This document shows positions 5,897-13,488 of a DNA stretch of 14,023 nt, piece by piece. The position numbers and the translations under genes are program-made. How positions within the stretch are numbered: position 1 is the first letter of the stretch; every line of letters starts with the position of its first letter. Location of the stretch: assembly GCA_027490345.1 (NCBI GenBank), contig JAIXYF010000177.1, positions 1-14,023 on the forward strand. The letters run 5' to 3'. The DNA is from Novosphingobium sp. (GTDB lineage Bacteria; Pseudomonadota; Alphaproteobacteria; Sphingomonadales; Sphingomonadaceae). The notes under the pieces were generated by a model. That model was given only the letters and a program-made list of their open reading frames with translations. It searched no databases and was not told the origin of the DNA.

Positions 5897-5912
5897 GCTG
5901 CGTGCACGCAGC
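5897..5912. promoter_or_regulatory. Perfect 16-bp palindrome, candidate operator
   Basis: GCTGCGTG at 5897-5904 is followed directly by its reverse complement CACGCAGC. The palindrome sits in the 135-bp divergent gap, 43 bases upstream of the hydrolase GTG and about 20 bases upstream of the putative -35 of the secreted-protein gene. A dimeric regulator could control both genes from it. Confidence 0.4.
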
Positions 5913-5954
5913 GGCTGACTGGAAACTGCCACGCAAGCCGCGTAAGGGCGAAGG

Positions 5955-6761
5955 GTGACCGGTTTGCCATCCCCGCACCGCAGGGCTTTCATCTGCAAGG
6001 CTGCGCGCCCCAAGCCGATTGGTCCTGCGCTGATTGGTCCCGTGCTGATCGGATTCGCACTGGGGCCGCAGGCGGTGCTGGCGCGGGATGCGCCTGCGGC
6101 CGAGCTTGCCGCGTCGGCGACGCTGGCGCCATCCTCGATCGGGGCGGCGCCCGATCTGGCGCGGGGGGATGCTCTGCGCTGCCTGACTTTGGCCGTGGCG
6201 CACGAGGCGGGAAACCAGTCGCGCGCCGGGCAGGAGGCTGTGGCCGAAGTCGTGCTCAACCGGGTGGCTCACCCGTCATTCCCGAAAAGCGTGTGCGGCG
6301 TGGTGTGGCAGGGCTGGCGGCGCGGGAGTGGCTGCCAGTTCACGTTCGTTTGCGATGGAGCGCTGGATCGCCGCCTTGATGATCGCACGATCCGCGCGGC
6401 GCGCATGGTGGCGCAGGCTGCGCTGCGCGGCGCAGGTCCGTTGCGGGTGGCAGGGGCGCTGAATTATCATGCAACGTATGTGCACCCCGGCTGGGCTGCT
6501 GCGCTGGATGCTGTCGGGCGGATCGGCGCGCACATCTTCTATCGCCCGCCACCCGGCGCCCGCGCCGAGGGGGCTGCTGCGCCCGGCCAGCCTATCCGTT
6601 GGGACGAGCCCGATCATGGCGTGATTGCCCGCGTCTGGGCGCGCTATCGCGGCGTGGACGAAGGGCCGAGCCTTGCGCCGCTGCTGCCCGCCGCCGCTGC
6701 GGCGGCAAAGGAGGCTGCGCCGCGACCGTTTGCGCCATGGGGCCTGCCGCTGGCCCGCTGA
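5955..6761 (+). CDS. SleB/CwlJ-type cell-wall hydrolase (Hydrolase_2 family)
   Basis: This 268-residue protein starts with GTG at 5955, just after a purine-rich GGGCGAAGG that can serve as ribosome site. The N-terminal 45 residues are moderately hydrophobic (GPALIGPVLIGFALGP), with a likely export cut near VLARDAPAAE. The catalytic domain (about 70-197) carries the family pattern: LAVAHEAGNQSRAGQEAVAE with the expected catalytic Glu84, VVLNRVAHPSFPKSVCGVVW, CQFTFVCDG (Cys127, Cys133, with Cys114 upstream) and LNYHATYVHPGW (His172). These enzymes are lytic-transglycosylase-like and cut peptidoglycan in the periplasm; alphaproteobacteria commonly have vegetative SleB homologues. The last 70 residues are Ala/Pro-rich and variable. 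It converges on the type II operon end, with 24 bp between the stop codons. It could remodel the wall for the neighbouring envelope systems, but it may be an unrelated housekeeping enzyme. Confidence 0.9.
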   Translation: MTGLPSPHRRAFICKAARPKPIGPALIGPVLIGFALGPQAVLARDAPAAELAASATLAPSSIGAAPDLARGDALRCLTLAVAHEAGNQSRAGQEAVAEVVLNRVAHPSFPKSVCGVVWQGWRRGSGCQFTFVCDGALDRRLDDRTIRAARMVAQAALRGAGPLRVAGALNYHATYVHPGWAAALDAVGRIGAHIFYRPPPGARAEGAAAPGQPIRWDEPDHGVIARVWARYRGVDEGPSLAPLLPAAAAAAKEAAPRPFAPWGLPLAR

Positions 6762-6772
6762 CTGAGATGACC

Positions 6773-6795
6773 GGGCGCTTAGGCCTCAGGCGCCC
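6773..6795. terminator. Hairpin between convergent hydrolase and gspK stops
   Basis: GGGCGC at 6773-6778 pairs with GCGCCC at 6790-6795 around an 11-base loop containing AGGCCT. It overlaps the last codons of gspK and lies 12 bases after the hydrolase stop. There is no T tract on either strand, so intrinsic termination is uncertain. Confidence 0.3.
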
Positions 6796-7673
6796 CAGCG
6801 CAGCAGATAGGGCTGGCGGGCCTTGCCGGTCAGTTCGACCACCACCCGCCGCCGCGCTTCGGCGCCGCCCGGCCCGCGCGCCACGGCAATGATCGTCACC
6901 ACGCGCCCGCTCCAGTCCGCCGGATCGTTGATCGAAAGCGCCGGCCGCTGGCCCGCGATCTCGCGCTGGCGCTCGATCACATCGGCTGCACCGGCATCGC
7001 CGTCGCTCATGACCTGAATGGCCAGCGGATCAGCGTAGCGCTTGTCGAACGCGGTGCCATTGACCTCGACCGTGGCGATCCGTGCTATGCGGTCGACCAG
7101 CGCAGGCGTGAAGCCGCGGATGTCGCCCAGCTCTTCCACGCTGTTTGGCGGGCCATTGCGAGCGGCATAGCCGCGCTGCAGGTAGAAATCGGTTTCGGCC
7201 CCGTTTGCGCGCGGCTCGTCGTCCTGATCGATCCAGTCGTCAAAGCTGTCGCGCAGGATCTCGACCTGGTCCTGCGGCAGATCCAGCGCAGAGATCAGCC
7301 AGCCGATGTTTTCCCCGTCGATCCGGTTGAGCATGATCTTGCCCGCCTCGTCCTCGATGCGGATCGCCACCGGCACGTTGCTCCAGCTTTCGTTGTAGGT
7401 GCGCCCATCGATCGACCAGCGCGTGGCAAGGCCGGGGCGGGTGAGGTTGGCCAGCGCGATTTCCACGCCCGCATCGGCCGCCGCGATCAGCCGCGCGCGC
7501 GCCGTTTCGGCCTCCACCGTATCGAGCCGGGTTGCGGTGAAGGACGCGGCCCCTGCGGCTACGGCCGCCATCACGCCGATCCCGGCCACCACGGCCACCA
7601 TGGCATAGCCGCGCTCGTGTGCCGGCTGGCGGCGCCAGCCCGCTTTCCCCCGAAAGAGGAAGGCACCGTGCAT
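6786..7673 (-). CDS. gspK: Type II secretion minor pseudopilin GspK
   Basis: This 295-residue protein has a prepilin leader ending at Gly22 (HERG-YAMVAVVAG), then a hydrophobic helix (about 23-46). As usual for GspK, position +5 is not Glu (Ala27). The body has the family's features: a long alpha domain with VEILRDSFDDWIDQDDEPR (about residue 140) and YLQRGYAARNGPPNSVEELGDIRGFT, the conserved region preceding the SAM-like fold. GspK caps the pseudopilus tip with GspI and GspJ in the inner membrane and periplasm. Its ATG overlaps the gspD stop by one base (TGATG), so translation is coupled. It is the last gene of the operon; a C-terminal position after gspD differs from the E. coli-type order, where K follows J. 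Confidence 0.93.
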   Translation of the reverse strand: MHGAFLFRGKAGWRRQPAHERGYAMVAVVAGIGVMAAVAAGAASFTATRLDTVEAETARARLIAAADAGVEIALANLTRPGLATRWSIDGRTYNESWSNVPVAIRIEDEAGKIMLNRIDGENIGWLISALDLPQDQVEILRDSFDDWIDQDDEPRANGAETDFYLQRGYAARNGPPNSVEELGDIRGFTPALVDRIARIATVEVNGTAFDKRYADPLAIQVMSDGDAGAADVIERQREIAGQRPALSINDPADWSGRVVTIIAVARGPGGAEARRRVVVELTGKARQPYLLRWGA

Positions 7674-9802
7674 CAGGGGATCTTGCCCTTGGTCTTGAAC
7701 GGTTCGACCGATTGGATCTTGGCGCGCAGTTCTTCGGTGATTGCGGTGAGATCATCGGGCGTGCGCAGCACGTGCGGCTTGATCAGGATGATCAGTTCGG
7801 TGCGCTTCTGGGTGTTGTCGCTATTGCCGAACAGCAGCCCGCCCAAGATCGGAATACGCGAGAGGATCGGCAGGCCGTTCTTGCCGAAGCTCTTGTTATC
7901 ACGGAACAAGCCGCCCAGCGCGATGACCTGCCCGTCCTGCACCGAAACCGTGGTGGCGACACGGCGGGTGGAGATCGTCGGCGAATTGGAAACGCCGGTC
8001 CGCGTGGGCAGGACATCGCTCACTTCCTGCGAGACATCGAGCAGCACGGCGCCGCTGGCGTTCACGCGCGGGGTGATTTTGAGAATCACGCCGGTATCGC
8101 GGTATTCCACCGCATTCGAGGTGGCGATTCCTCCGCCGACCCCGGTGGGCGTGCTGATCTGCTGCGCCAGAATGGGCACCTGATCGCCCACTTGCAGCGC
8201 CGCGGTCTGGTTGTTGAGCACCATCAGCTTTGGCGCGGACACGACCTTGACCGTGGTGCGCTCCTCCAGCGCATTCAGTGTGGCACGGATGTCGTTGTTA
8301 TTGGAATAGAAATAGGAGAAGCCGGGGAAGGAGCGCTGGGGGTTTGCAGTGCTGCCATCGGTCAGCGCGAAGTTCGATTCCCCGGTCTGGAAGTTCCACT
8401 GGACGCCATAGCGCAGCCCGTCGTTGAGGCCGACCTCGGTGATCGCCGCCTCGATCATGACTTGCACTGGCGGCACATCGAGCTTGCGCAGCGCATCCTC
8501 GATAATCGCGTAATCATGGGCCGATCCATAGACCACGACAGCGTTGTTAAGCTCATCGGACGAGACGCGCACCTTGAGCGCGGCCCCCCCGGCCTCCGCG
8601 CCTGATCCGCCGGAACCAAAGCCCCCGTTCTGGCCGCCGTTTTGGCTCCCGTTCTGGCTCCCGTTCTGGCCGGGCGCGGGCACCGGACGCGCGGTGTTCT
8701 GGCCTTGCCCCCCATCTGCCCCGCCGCGCGATTCGGGCGCGAAGGGATCGGTGTTTTCCGAGCCCCCGCCCGCTGCGCCGCCAAAGCCGAAGCTGGCGTT
8801 GATGGTCTTGACCAGATCGCGCGCGCGGCTGTTCTGCACGCGGTAGATATAGAGGCGCGGCTCGTTGCTGGTGCCTTCGCGGTCCAGCACTTCGACCCAG
8901 CGGCGCACGTCTTCAAGGTATTGCTTCTGCGCGCTGATGGCGATCACGCCGTTGATCCGCTCCATCCCGATCAGGCGGACCAGCCCGCGCGTCGGCGCAT
9001 CGGCGGCGTTGATCAGCTTTTCAAGCTCGGGCACGATCAGGCGGCTATCGAGATGTTGCGGCACATAGAGCGCAAACGACATCGATCGCAGCCAGTTGAC
9101 ATCGAACTGGGCGATGATCTCGTGCGCGCTCTTGCGCTGGGCCTGCGTGCCCGCGATCACCAGCGCGTTCTGCGTGCTATCGACCGACTGGACCGCGCCC
9201 GGCACCACTGTGTCGAGCAGCTTCTTCAGCTCATCGGCATTGGCGAACTGGAGCCGCACCGTTTCGCTGCCGAAGCCGCGATCGGGCACGAATTCGGTGC
9301 CGCGTGCCTTGGCAGCGTCCAGGGTCAGAATACGGTAGCCCGTGCCTTCCCACACCATCGCGAGGTTCGCCTGCTTGAGCGAGGCCTCGAACAGATCGAG
9401 CAGCTGTTGGCGACCTACGGGCCCGGCGGTCGTCAACCCCACGTCGACATCGCCATCGAGACTGATGGTATAGGGGATGCGCAGCGTATCGCGCAGCACG
9501 ATCTGGGCCAGCGTGCGCACGTCCGCGCTGGGAATGGTGAATTCGATGTTGCCCTTGGGTGCGCTGCGCGTGGCGGCCGCCGGATTCTGGCCGGAAGGTG
9601 TTTGCCCGGGAAGCGCGGGGGCAGGCTCGGTGCCGCCGATCAGCGCGGTCGTCACGCCTTCGGGTCGCTGGGGGGGGGCAACAGGCGCGGCGGGAAGCGC
9701 GCGTTCAACCGGCTGCACGGCCGCATTGGGCGTGCAGGCTGCCGTCGCCGCGAGCGCGAGGGCTGAAAGGCCAGCCAGCAGGATATTGTGGTGTCTATTC
9801 AC
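7673..9802 (-). CDS. gspD: Type II secretion secretin GspD
   Basis: This 709-residue protein forms the outer-membrane channel. I take the GTG at 9802, which overlaps the gspC stop by 8 bp and puts the signal peptide at the N-terminus; the frame is open to 9919, but that part duplicates gspC sequence. The signal ends in ALAATAAC (Cys23), so it is probably a lipoprotein that can self-target, though Thr at -3 is not ideal. N0 lies about 84-160 (IEFTIPSADVRTLAQIVL), N1-N3 about 180-440, and the secretin barrel about 440-680 with VEYRDTGVILKITPRV and ELIILIKPHVLRTP. The N3 region contains a Gly/Gln/Asn insertion (about 345-407) with QNGS/QNGG repeats, a usual variable loop. A short tail after 680 could be the S-domain. 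The gene lies between gspC and gspK; no separate pilotin gene is seen here. Confidence 0.95.
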   Translation of the reverse strand: MNRHHNILLAGLSALALAATAACTPNAAVQPVERALPAAPVAPPQRPEGVTTALIGGTEPAPALPGQTPSGQNPAAATRSAPKGNIEFTIPSADVRTLAQIVLRDTLRIPYTISLDGDVDVGLTTAGPVGRQQLLDLFEASLKQANLAMVWEGTGYRILTLDAAKARGTEFVPDRGFGSETVRLQFANADELKKLLDTVVPGAVQSVDSTQNALVIAGTQAQRKSAHEIIAQFDVNWLRSMSFALYVPQHLDSRLIVPELEKLINAADAPTRGLVRLIGMERINGVIAISAQKQYLEDVRRWVEVLDREGTSNEPRLYIYRVQNSRARDLVKTINASFGFGGAAGGGSENTDPFAPESRGGADGGQGQNTARPVPAPGQNGSQNGSQNGGQNGGFGSGGSGAEAGGAALKVRVSSDELNNAVVVYGSAHDYAIIEDALRKLDVPPVQVMIEAAITEVGLNDGLRYGVQWNFQTGESNFALTDGSTANPQRSFPGFSYFYSNNNDIRATLNALEERTTVKVVSAPKLMVLNNQTAALQVGDQVPILAQQISTPTGVGGGIATSNAVEYRDTGVILKITPRVNASGAVLLDVSQEVSDVLPTRTGVSNSPTISTRRVATTVSVQDGQVIALGGLFRDNKSFGKNGLPILSRIPILGGLLFGNSDNTQKRTELIILIKPHVLRTPDDLTAITEELRAKIQSVEPFKTKGKIP
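8625..8672 (-). repeat. Four 12-bp tandem repeats in the gspD N3 loop
   Basis: Four near-identical 12-bp units (consensus CCGTTCTGGCTC on the plus strand) run from 8625 to 8672 and encode Q-N-G-(S/G) units. Gains or losses would keep frame and only change the length of a disordered secretin loop. Confidence 0.8.
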
Positions 9803-10373
9803 TGTCGCTCTCGCTCTCGCTCTCGCTCTCGCTGTTATCTGCAGCGCCTGCTCCGGCCGGGGCGCTTTCGCCAAAGGCCAAACGTGTGATCTTGCCGTTC
9901 TTGCGCATCCGGGCCCCATCGGCCTCTATCCGCAGCAATTGCCAGCCGCGATAGCTGCCACCCGGCATAAGGCGCAGCACGCGCCCGTCTGCCTCGCGCA
10001 GCAGCAGCGCCTGTGCCCGCCCGATCCGCGCCGCGCCGAGTACGAACGCGCCGTCGAGCGGCCCGATCGGTTTGGGGGCCACCGCGCCGGGGCTGGCCGC
10101 ATCCAGTTCGGCCACTTGTGCGCCGATCACCCGCAGCGGCGAAAACAGCGAGGGCCGCCCCGCCAGATCTGGCGCCGCCACTTCAGCGACTGCGGGCAGC
10201 TGCCGGTTCGGCATGCGCGAAGCCCCGAAGCCCGGCGGCACGGCTGCGCCTTGCGGCAGCGTGAGCTGCAGGACGGCGCCCGCCAGCAACGCCAGCGCCA
10301 GCCCCGCGGGCAGCAGCGCACCGTTCGCCTTATCGGGCCGGTACGAAAGGAGCCGTTGCTTCAAGTCTGACAT
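9795..10373 (-). CDS. gspC: Type II secretion clamp protein GspC-like (HR domain, PDZ-less)
   Basis: This 192-residue protein has a short cytoplasmic N-terminus, one membrane helix (about 19-38), a periplasmic linker and an HR-like beta domain (about 103-167: IGPLDGAFVLGAARIGRAQALLLREADG, cited here in parts as IGPLDGAFVLG and RAQALLLREADG, then MPGGSYRGWQLLRIEADGAR). GspC links the inner-membrane platform to the N0 domain of the secretin. There is no PDZ domain, so it is shorter than E. coli-type GspC and closer to PilP; annotation as GspN is the other possibility. The C-terminus is a Ser-Glu dipeptide tail (residues 181-192) encoded by a hexanucleotide repeat that overlaps the start region of gspD. 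Its start overlaps the end of gspM by 44 bp. Position between gspM and gspD supports the call. Confidence 0.75.
   Translation of the reverse strand: MSDLKQRLLSYRPDKANGALLPAGLALALLAGAVLQLTLPQGAAVPPGFGASRMPNRQLPAVAEVAAPDLAGRPSLFSPLRVIGAQVAELDAASPGAVAPKPIGPLDGAFVLGAARIGRAQALLLREADGRVLRLMPGGSYRGWQLLRIEADGARMRKNGKITRLAFGESAPAGAGAADNSESESESESDSE
9805..9834 (-). repeat. Five-copy hexanucleotide repeat at the gspC-gspD junction
   Basis: TCGCTC occurs four times in a row from 9805 to 9828, followed by TCGCTG to 9834 (plus-strand reading). On the coding strand it is AGCGAG repeated, giving Ser-Glu pairs at the gspC C-terminus. It ends only two bases from the gspD GTG codon (9802-9800), and its GAG-rich coding strand may also serve as the gspD ribosome-binding region. 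Confidence 0.85.
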
Positions 10374-10875
10374 CGAGCAGGTCCGATTTGTAATTGGTCA
10401 TCGCATCATCTGCGATGACCGTTGTGGCTTCCACGGCAAGTGTGGGCTTCATCTGGTTGAGGCGGGCAAGCAGGGCGGCAAGCTGGGCATGGCTCATCCG
10501 CACGTCGATGGCGGCGCGCGCCCAGCCAGCCTCTGCGGGTACGGCATCCGAGGCCTTGATATCCCCGCCAAGTTCCTGCGCGGCCGCCTCGATCCGTTCA
10601 CGCAGCAACTCGCTGGCCTCGGCCGCATCGGGCGCTGCCATGAAGCGTTGCCGCATCTCGCCAGCCTGGCGCTGGGCCTCTGCCTGCAGCGCGCCGAGCG
10701 AGGCAATGCGCTGCTCGCCGGCATGGAAGGTCTGGGCCAGCGCTTCGCGCCGCGCCGCCCGATCAGCGAAGCCGCCAACCACCGGGCCGATCACGAGGAG
10801 CAGCACCGCCGTCACTGCGAGCACCAGAGTCAGCACGGCCACCAGCTTGCGTTCGCGGGGGGAAAGCGGCCTCAT
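10330..10875 (-). CDS. gspM: Type II secretion platform protein GspM
   Basis: This 181-residue protein has one N-terminal membrane helix (about 12-34, VAVLTLVLAVTAVLLLVIGP), then a coiled-coil-prone Ala/Glu/Gln-rich helix (about 36-85), and a C-terminal ferredoxin-like portion (about 95-175, with AAIDVRMSHAQLAALLARLNQ). This layout is that of GspM/PilO inner-membrane platform proteins, which pair with GspL. The ATG overlaps the gspL stop in an ATGA, indicating translational coupling, and the 3' end overlaps gspC by 44 bp. The primary sequence is variable in this family, so the call leans on layout and position. Confidence 0.85.
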   Translation of the reverse strand: MRPLSPRERKLVAVLTLVLAVTAVLLLVIGPVVGGFADRAARREALAQTFHAGEQRIASLGALQAEAQRQAGEMRQRFMAAPDAAEASELLRERIEAAAQELGGDIKASDAVPAEAGWARAAIDVRMSHAQLAALLARLNQMKPTLAVEATTVIADDAMTNYKSDLLDVRLEATAPFVPAR

Positions 10876-11903
10876 GTCGCATCCCCCCCACGCGGCACAA
10901 GCACCAGATCGAACGGCCGCCCGGTCTCGGTTTCGGCCACGGTTTCAGCGCGGCTGGCACGCACGCTGGCAAACAGCCCCGAGGCCTTGAGCGCCGAGAC
11001 GACATTGATTCCCGGCGCGGCATAACCTGTAAGCCGCGCGCTCTTGCCATCCCATTCGAAGCGCTGGATCCAGGCCTTTTCCGGCAAGACGCCGCCCACC
11101 GTGGCAAGCAGGCGCAGCGGCTGGTGCGCCGCGCGCCGGGCATTGAGCGCCCCCACCAGACGGGCATTGCCGATCACCCGGTCCTCGATCCGGCGCACAG
11201 CGCCAACCGCGGGGGCCTGCGCATCGACCAGCGCTTGCAGCCGGTCCACTTGCTGCTGATCGCGCAGCACCGCTGTGCCGATGTTGATCAGCACCAGCAC
11301 GGCCACCGCCGCCCACCAGAACCGGGCGACCGCCGGGCGCGGCGGCATCAGCCCGGCCTGCCGCAGGGCAGGGCCCAGATCGAAATCAAGCTGCTGGCCG
11401 GTTTCATCCAGCGGGCCGACATGCGTGGGCGCGGCGCCTGCCGCCTGCGCGGCATCGACGATGGCCCGCGCGCGCACCAGCGGCAGCGCGCCCACTTTCA
11501 CCCGCACCATGTCTGGCCCGCTGCCTGATCCTGGCCCGTCCTCGATCGGCCCCAGCGTGCGGATGCCGATCACGACGCTGTCTGCGGGCACCGGCATGAT
11601 CCGGTCTGCATCCAGCGCGATCAGCGCGGCCAGATCCGCTTGCGGCAGACGCGGCAGGCTGAGCGTGCGTACAAGGCATAGCTCTGCCGGGATCACCAGC
11701 GTATCGGTCTCCGGGCGGCTGGCAGGGATCACGGTGCCCTGATCCCGGCCGAGTTCATAGCGGTGCCAGGCGGTGAGCCGCTTGCCGCGCAGCAATCCGG
11801 CAGGCGCCATGCTTTCCAGCTCGCGCACCCACCAGTCGAACCCGCTGCGCGCCATCCGCCCCAGCGTGGCCATGTCCATATTGAGCAGTTCGGAAAGGTT
11901 CAT
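10872..11903 (-). CDS. gspL: Type II secretion platform protein GspL
   Basis: This 343-residue protein starts at the ATG at 11903, which overlaps the gspJ stop (ATGA); a TTG at 11918 is less likely. The cytoplasmic part (about 1-192) includes LVIPAELCLVRTLSLPRLPQ and DADRIMPVPADSV, typical of the actin-like (PilM-like) GspL domain, but compact. One membrane helix follows (about 194-212, FWWAAVAVLVLINIGTAV), then a short coiled coil and a PilN-like periplasmic domain (about 225-343). GspL anchors the ATPase GspE to the inner membrane and pairs with GspM. At 343 residues it is shorter than the enterobacterial protein (near 400). Confidence 0.9.
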   Translation of the reverse strand: MNLSELLNMDMATLGRMARSGFDWWVRELESMAPAGLLRGKRLTAWHRYELGRDQGTVIPASRPETDTLVIPAELCLVRTLSLPRLPQADLAALIALDADRIMPVPADSVVIGIRTLGPIEDGPGSGSGPDMVRVKVGALPLVRARAIVDAAQAAGAAPTHVGPLDETGQQLDFDLGPALRQAGLMPPRPAVARFWWAAVAVLVLINIGTAVLRDQQQVDRLQALVDAQAPAVGAVRRIEDRVIGNARLVGALNARRAAHQPLRLLATVGGVLPEKAWIQRFEWDGKSARLTGYAAPGINVVSALKASGLFASVRASRAETVAETETGRPFDLVLVPRGGDAT

Positions 11904-12607
11904 TGCGCCTCTCCGCAATCAAGGCTGGTGCGCCCATCCTGGCAGGCCAGGCGCACGCTGGCCATCGGGCGGACCATCAGCACCGGCCAGATGCGGGCAT
12001 CGCCATCGGCAAACCCCACTCGTACGCGCACCAGCTTGGGCGGCTGGGCGCGCCGTTCCCAGCGGTCCTGCCACACATCGCGGCCGGTCAGCCGGTCTGG
12101 CCCGAAATAGCCGATCTCCAGCCGGGTCACGCCGCCCAGCAGCGGCACGGCCTGCCACCCCTCGACAGACGGCACGCGCAGATCAGGCCCGCCCAGCATC
12201 GATGCGGTGTAGAGCATCAGTTGTCCCTGATTGGTGCGGCGCAGCCGGAACACTTGCACGGCGTGGGGACCAGTGGCGGCAAAACCCGGGGCGGTGAAGC
12301 TCAGCTCCCCCGGAAGGCCGACCATCGTGATCGTATCGCCCAGCCCGCGAATATCGACCAGCGGCCGCAGCTGTTCGAGCCGGGTGCGCAGCATGGTCTG
12401 CGCTAAGACCACTTGCTCGACCAGATCGGCCTGCCGCCGGGATCGGCCATCGAACTGCGCGATCAGATTGACCACGGCGGCCAGCAGCGCCGAAATCATG
12501 GCAAACAGCGCCAGCGCCACGAGCATTTCTGCCAGCGTGAAGCCGCCTTCGCGGCTGTGGCGCGGGGGAAGAGGCCAGATGCGCGGAAGGGTGAGGGCAG
12601 GGCTCAT
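11900..12607 (-). CDS. gspJ: Type II secretion minor pseudopilin GspJ
   Basis: This 235-residue protein starts at the ATG at 12607, overlapping the gspI stop (ATGA). The open frame extends to 13426, but that part overlies gspI and gspH. The prepilin cleavage site is REGG-FTLAE (Gly22, Glu27 at +5), followed by a hydrophobic helix LVALALFAMISALLAAVV. The body contains VVLAQTMLRTRLEQLRPLVD and VTRLEIGYFG, which fit GspJ. The processed protein belongs to the pseudopilus tip with GspI and GspK. Two cysteines (in LACQ and LDCG) sit at the C-terminus and may form a disulfide. Confidence 0.92.
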   Translation of the reverse strand: MSPALTLPRIWPLPPRHSREGGFTLAEMLVALALFAMISALLAAVVNLIAQFDGRSRRQADLVEQVVLAQTMLRTRLEQLRPLVDIRGLGDTITMVGLPGELSFTAPGFAATGPHAVQVFRLRRTNQGQLMLYTASMLGGPDLRVPSVEGWQAVPLLGGVTRLEIGYFGPDRLTGRDVWQDRWERRAQPPKLVRVRVGFADGDARIWPVLMVRPMASVRLACQDGRTSLDCGEAQ

Positions 12608-12975
12608 TGCTGCGTCTTCAGCGTGGCGAGGCGCGCCAGCACCCGGCCGGTTGCCGCATCGCGCACGGCAACCCGCACGGAGGCTAGGGCCAGGCCGTCC
12701 TGCGCGGCAGAGGCAAATGGTTCGCTGGTGATCGACCATGCCATCCGCCCCTCGGTGCCGGTTGCGGGGATTGGCGATGCCGGGCCGGGCACGCTGGCGG
12801 CGGCCAGCACGGAGCGCGCCAGCAGCAGCGCCTGGCGCTGATCGGATGCCGCAATGGCCGTGCGGCCCATCTGCCAGACCGAATCGAACACCAGCGCGGC
12901 CATGAGCGCGGCAATGGCCAGCGCCACCAGCGCCTCCACCATCAGGAAACCCTGTTCGTGCGGATGAGGCCGCAT
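12604..12975 (-). CDS. gspI: Type II secretion minor pseudopilin GspI
   Basis: This 123-residue protein has a short leader ending at Gly9 (HEQG-FLMVE, Glu14 at +5) and a hydrophobic helix ALVALAIAALMAALVF. Length and the compact body (AWSITSEPF, LASVRVAVRD) match GspI, the pseudopilin that nucleates the tip complex. It starts 3 bp after the gspH stop and its stop overlaps the gspJ ATG. Confidence 0.92.
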   Translation of the reverse strand: MRPHPHEQGFLMVEALVALAIAALMAALVFDSVWQMGRTAIAASDQRQALLLARSVLAAASVPGPASPIPATGTEGRMAWSITSEPFASAAQDGLALASVRVAVRDAATGRVLARLATLKTQQ

Positions 12976-12978
12976 CGT

Positions 12979-13485
12979 TCAGCCTCCATTGCCGCTGGCA
13001 CGCGCGGCGGCCCGCAGTTGGCCATTGGCCGGGTCTACAAGGAAGCGCGCGGCATTTCGCCCGCTGCCCAGCACCAGTTCGCCGCCGGTTGTGCTGCCAT
13101 CGGGATGAAACACAATGCCGGGCGGACGCACGGCAAGCCGCATTGACCCGGTCGCATCCAGCGCGATCCGCCGGGTGTTTGCACCGGTGATCAGCAGCGC
13201 GGTGCCGCCGTCGCCCGCGCTCAAGGTGGCGGGCGCACCGCTGCGCAGCGCCATGGCACGCGCGCCTTCCGCGCCTGCCGCCAGCGCCTCGCGCAGCGTC
13301 CGGTCTCGTACCGCCAGCCGCGCGGTCCCGATCTGCGGAAACAGCAGCGATGCGATCAGCCCGGTGATGGCCAGCACCACCAGCATTTCCAGCAGCGTGA
13401 AGCCGCGCCCGGAAACCCGCCTGCAACCACTGGGGATGAGGCGATCAGGCCGGATGGCCGGGGGAAGGGCGGCGATACGCAGCAT
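12979..13485 (-). CDS. gspH: Type II secretion minor pseudopilin GspH
   Basis: This 168-residue protein has the prepilin site SGRG-FTLLE (Gly28, Glu33 at +5) and helix MLVVLAITGLIASLLFPQIG. The 28-residue leader is long for a type II pseudopilin, but the ATG at 13485 lies 3 bp after the gspG stop, and I see no nearer ATG before the cleavage site. The body (ALAAGAEGARAMALRSGAP, GIVFHPDGSTTGG) matches GspH, the minor pseudopilin that bridges tip and shaft. Confidence 0.92.
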   Translation of the reverse strand: MLRIAALPPAIRPDRLIPSGCRRVSGRGFTLLEMLVVLAITGLIASLLFPQIGTARLAVRDRTLREALAAGAEGARAMALRSGAPATLSAGDGGTALLITGANTRRIALDATGSMRLAVRPPGIVFHPDGSTTGGELVLGSGRNAARFLVDPANGQLRAAARASGNGG

Positions 13486-13488
13486 GGC

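Noticed and set aside
5820..6272. N-terminal extension of the 197-aa secreted protein
   Set aside because: It would cross the divergent promoter and the hydrolase gene on the other strand. The internal ATG run places a normal signal peptide at the N-terminus.
8642..9766. Plus-strand open frame of 374 codons inside gspD
   Set aside because: Antisense shadow of a well-recognised secretin; rich in Arg/His/Gly, no domain and no ribosome site noted.
9803..9919. Upstream extension of gspD
   Set aside because: The sequence is the gspC C-terminal region in another frame. The GTG at 9802 gives a proper signal peptide.
12608..13426. Upstream extension of the gspJ frame
   Set aside because: The extension lies over gspI and gspH and reads as low-complexity Arg/Ala. 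The ATG at 12607 gives the prepilin leader and an ATGA overlap.
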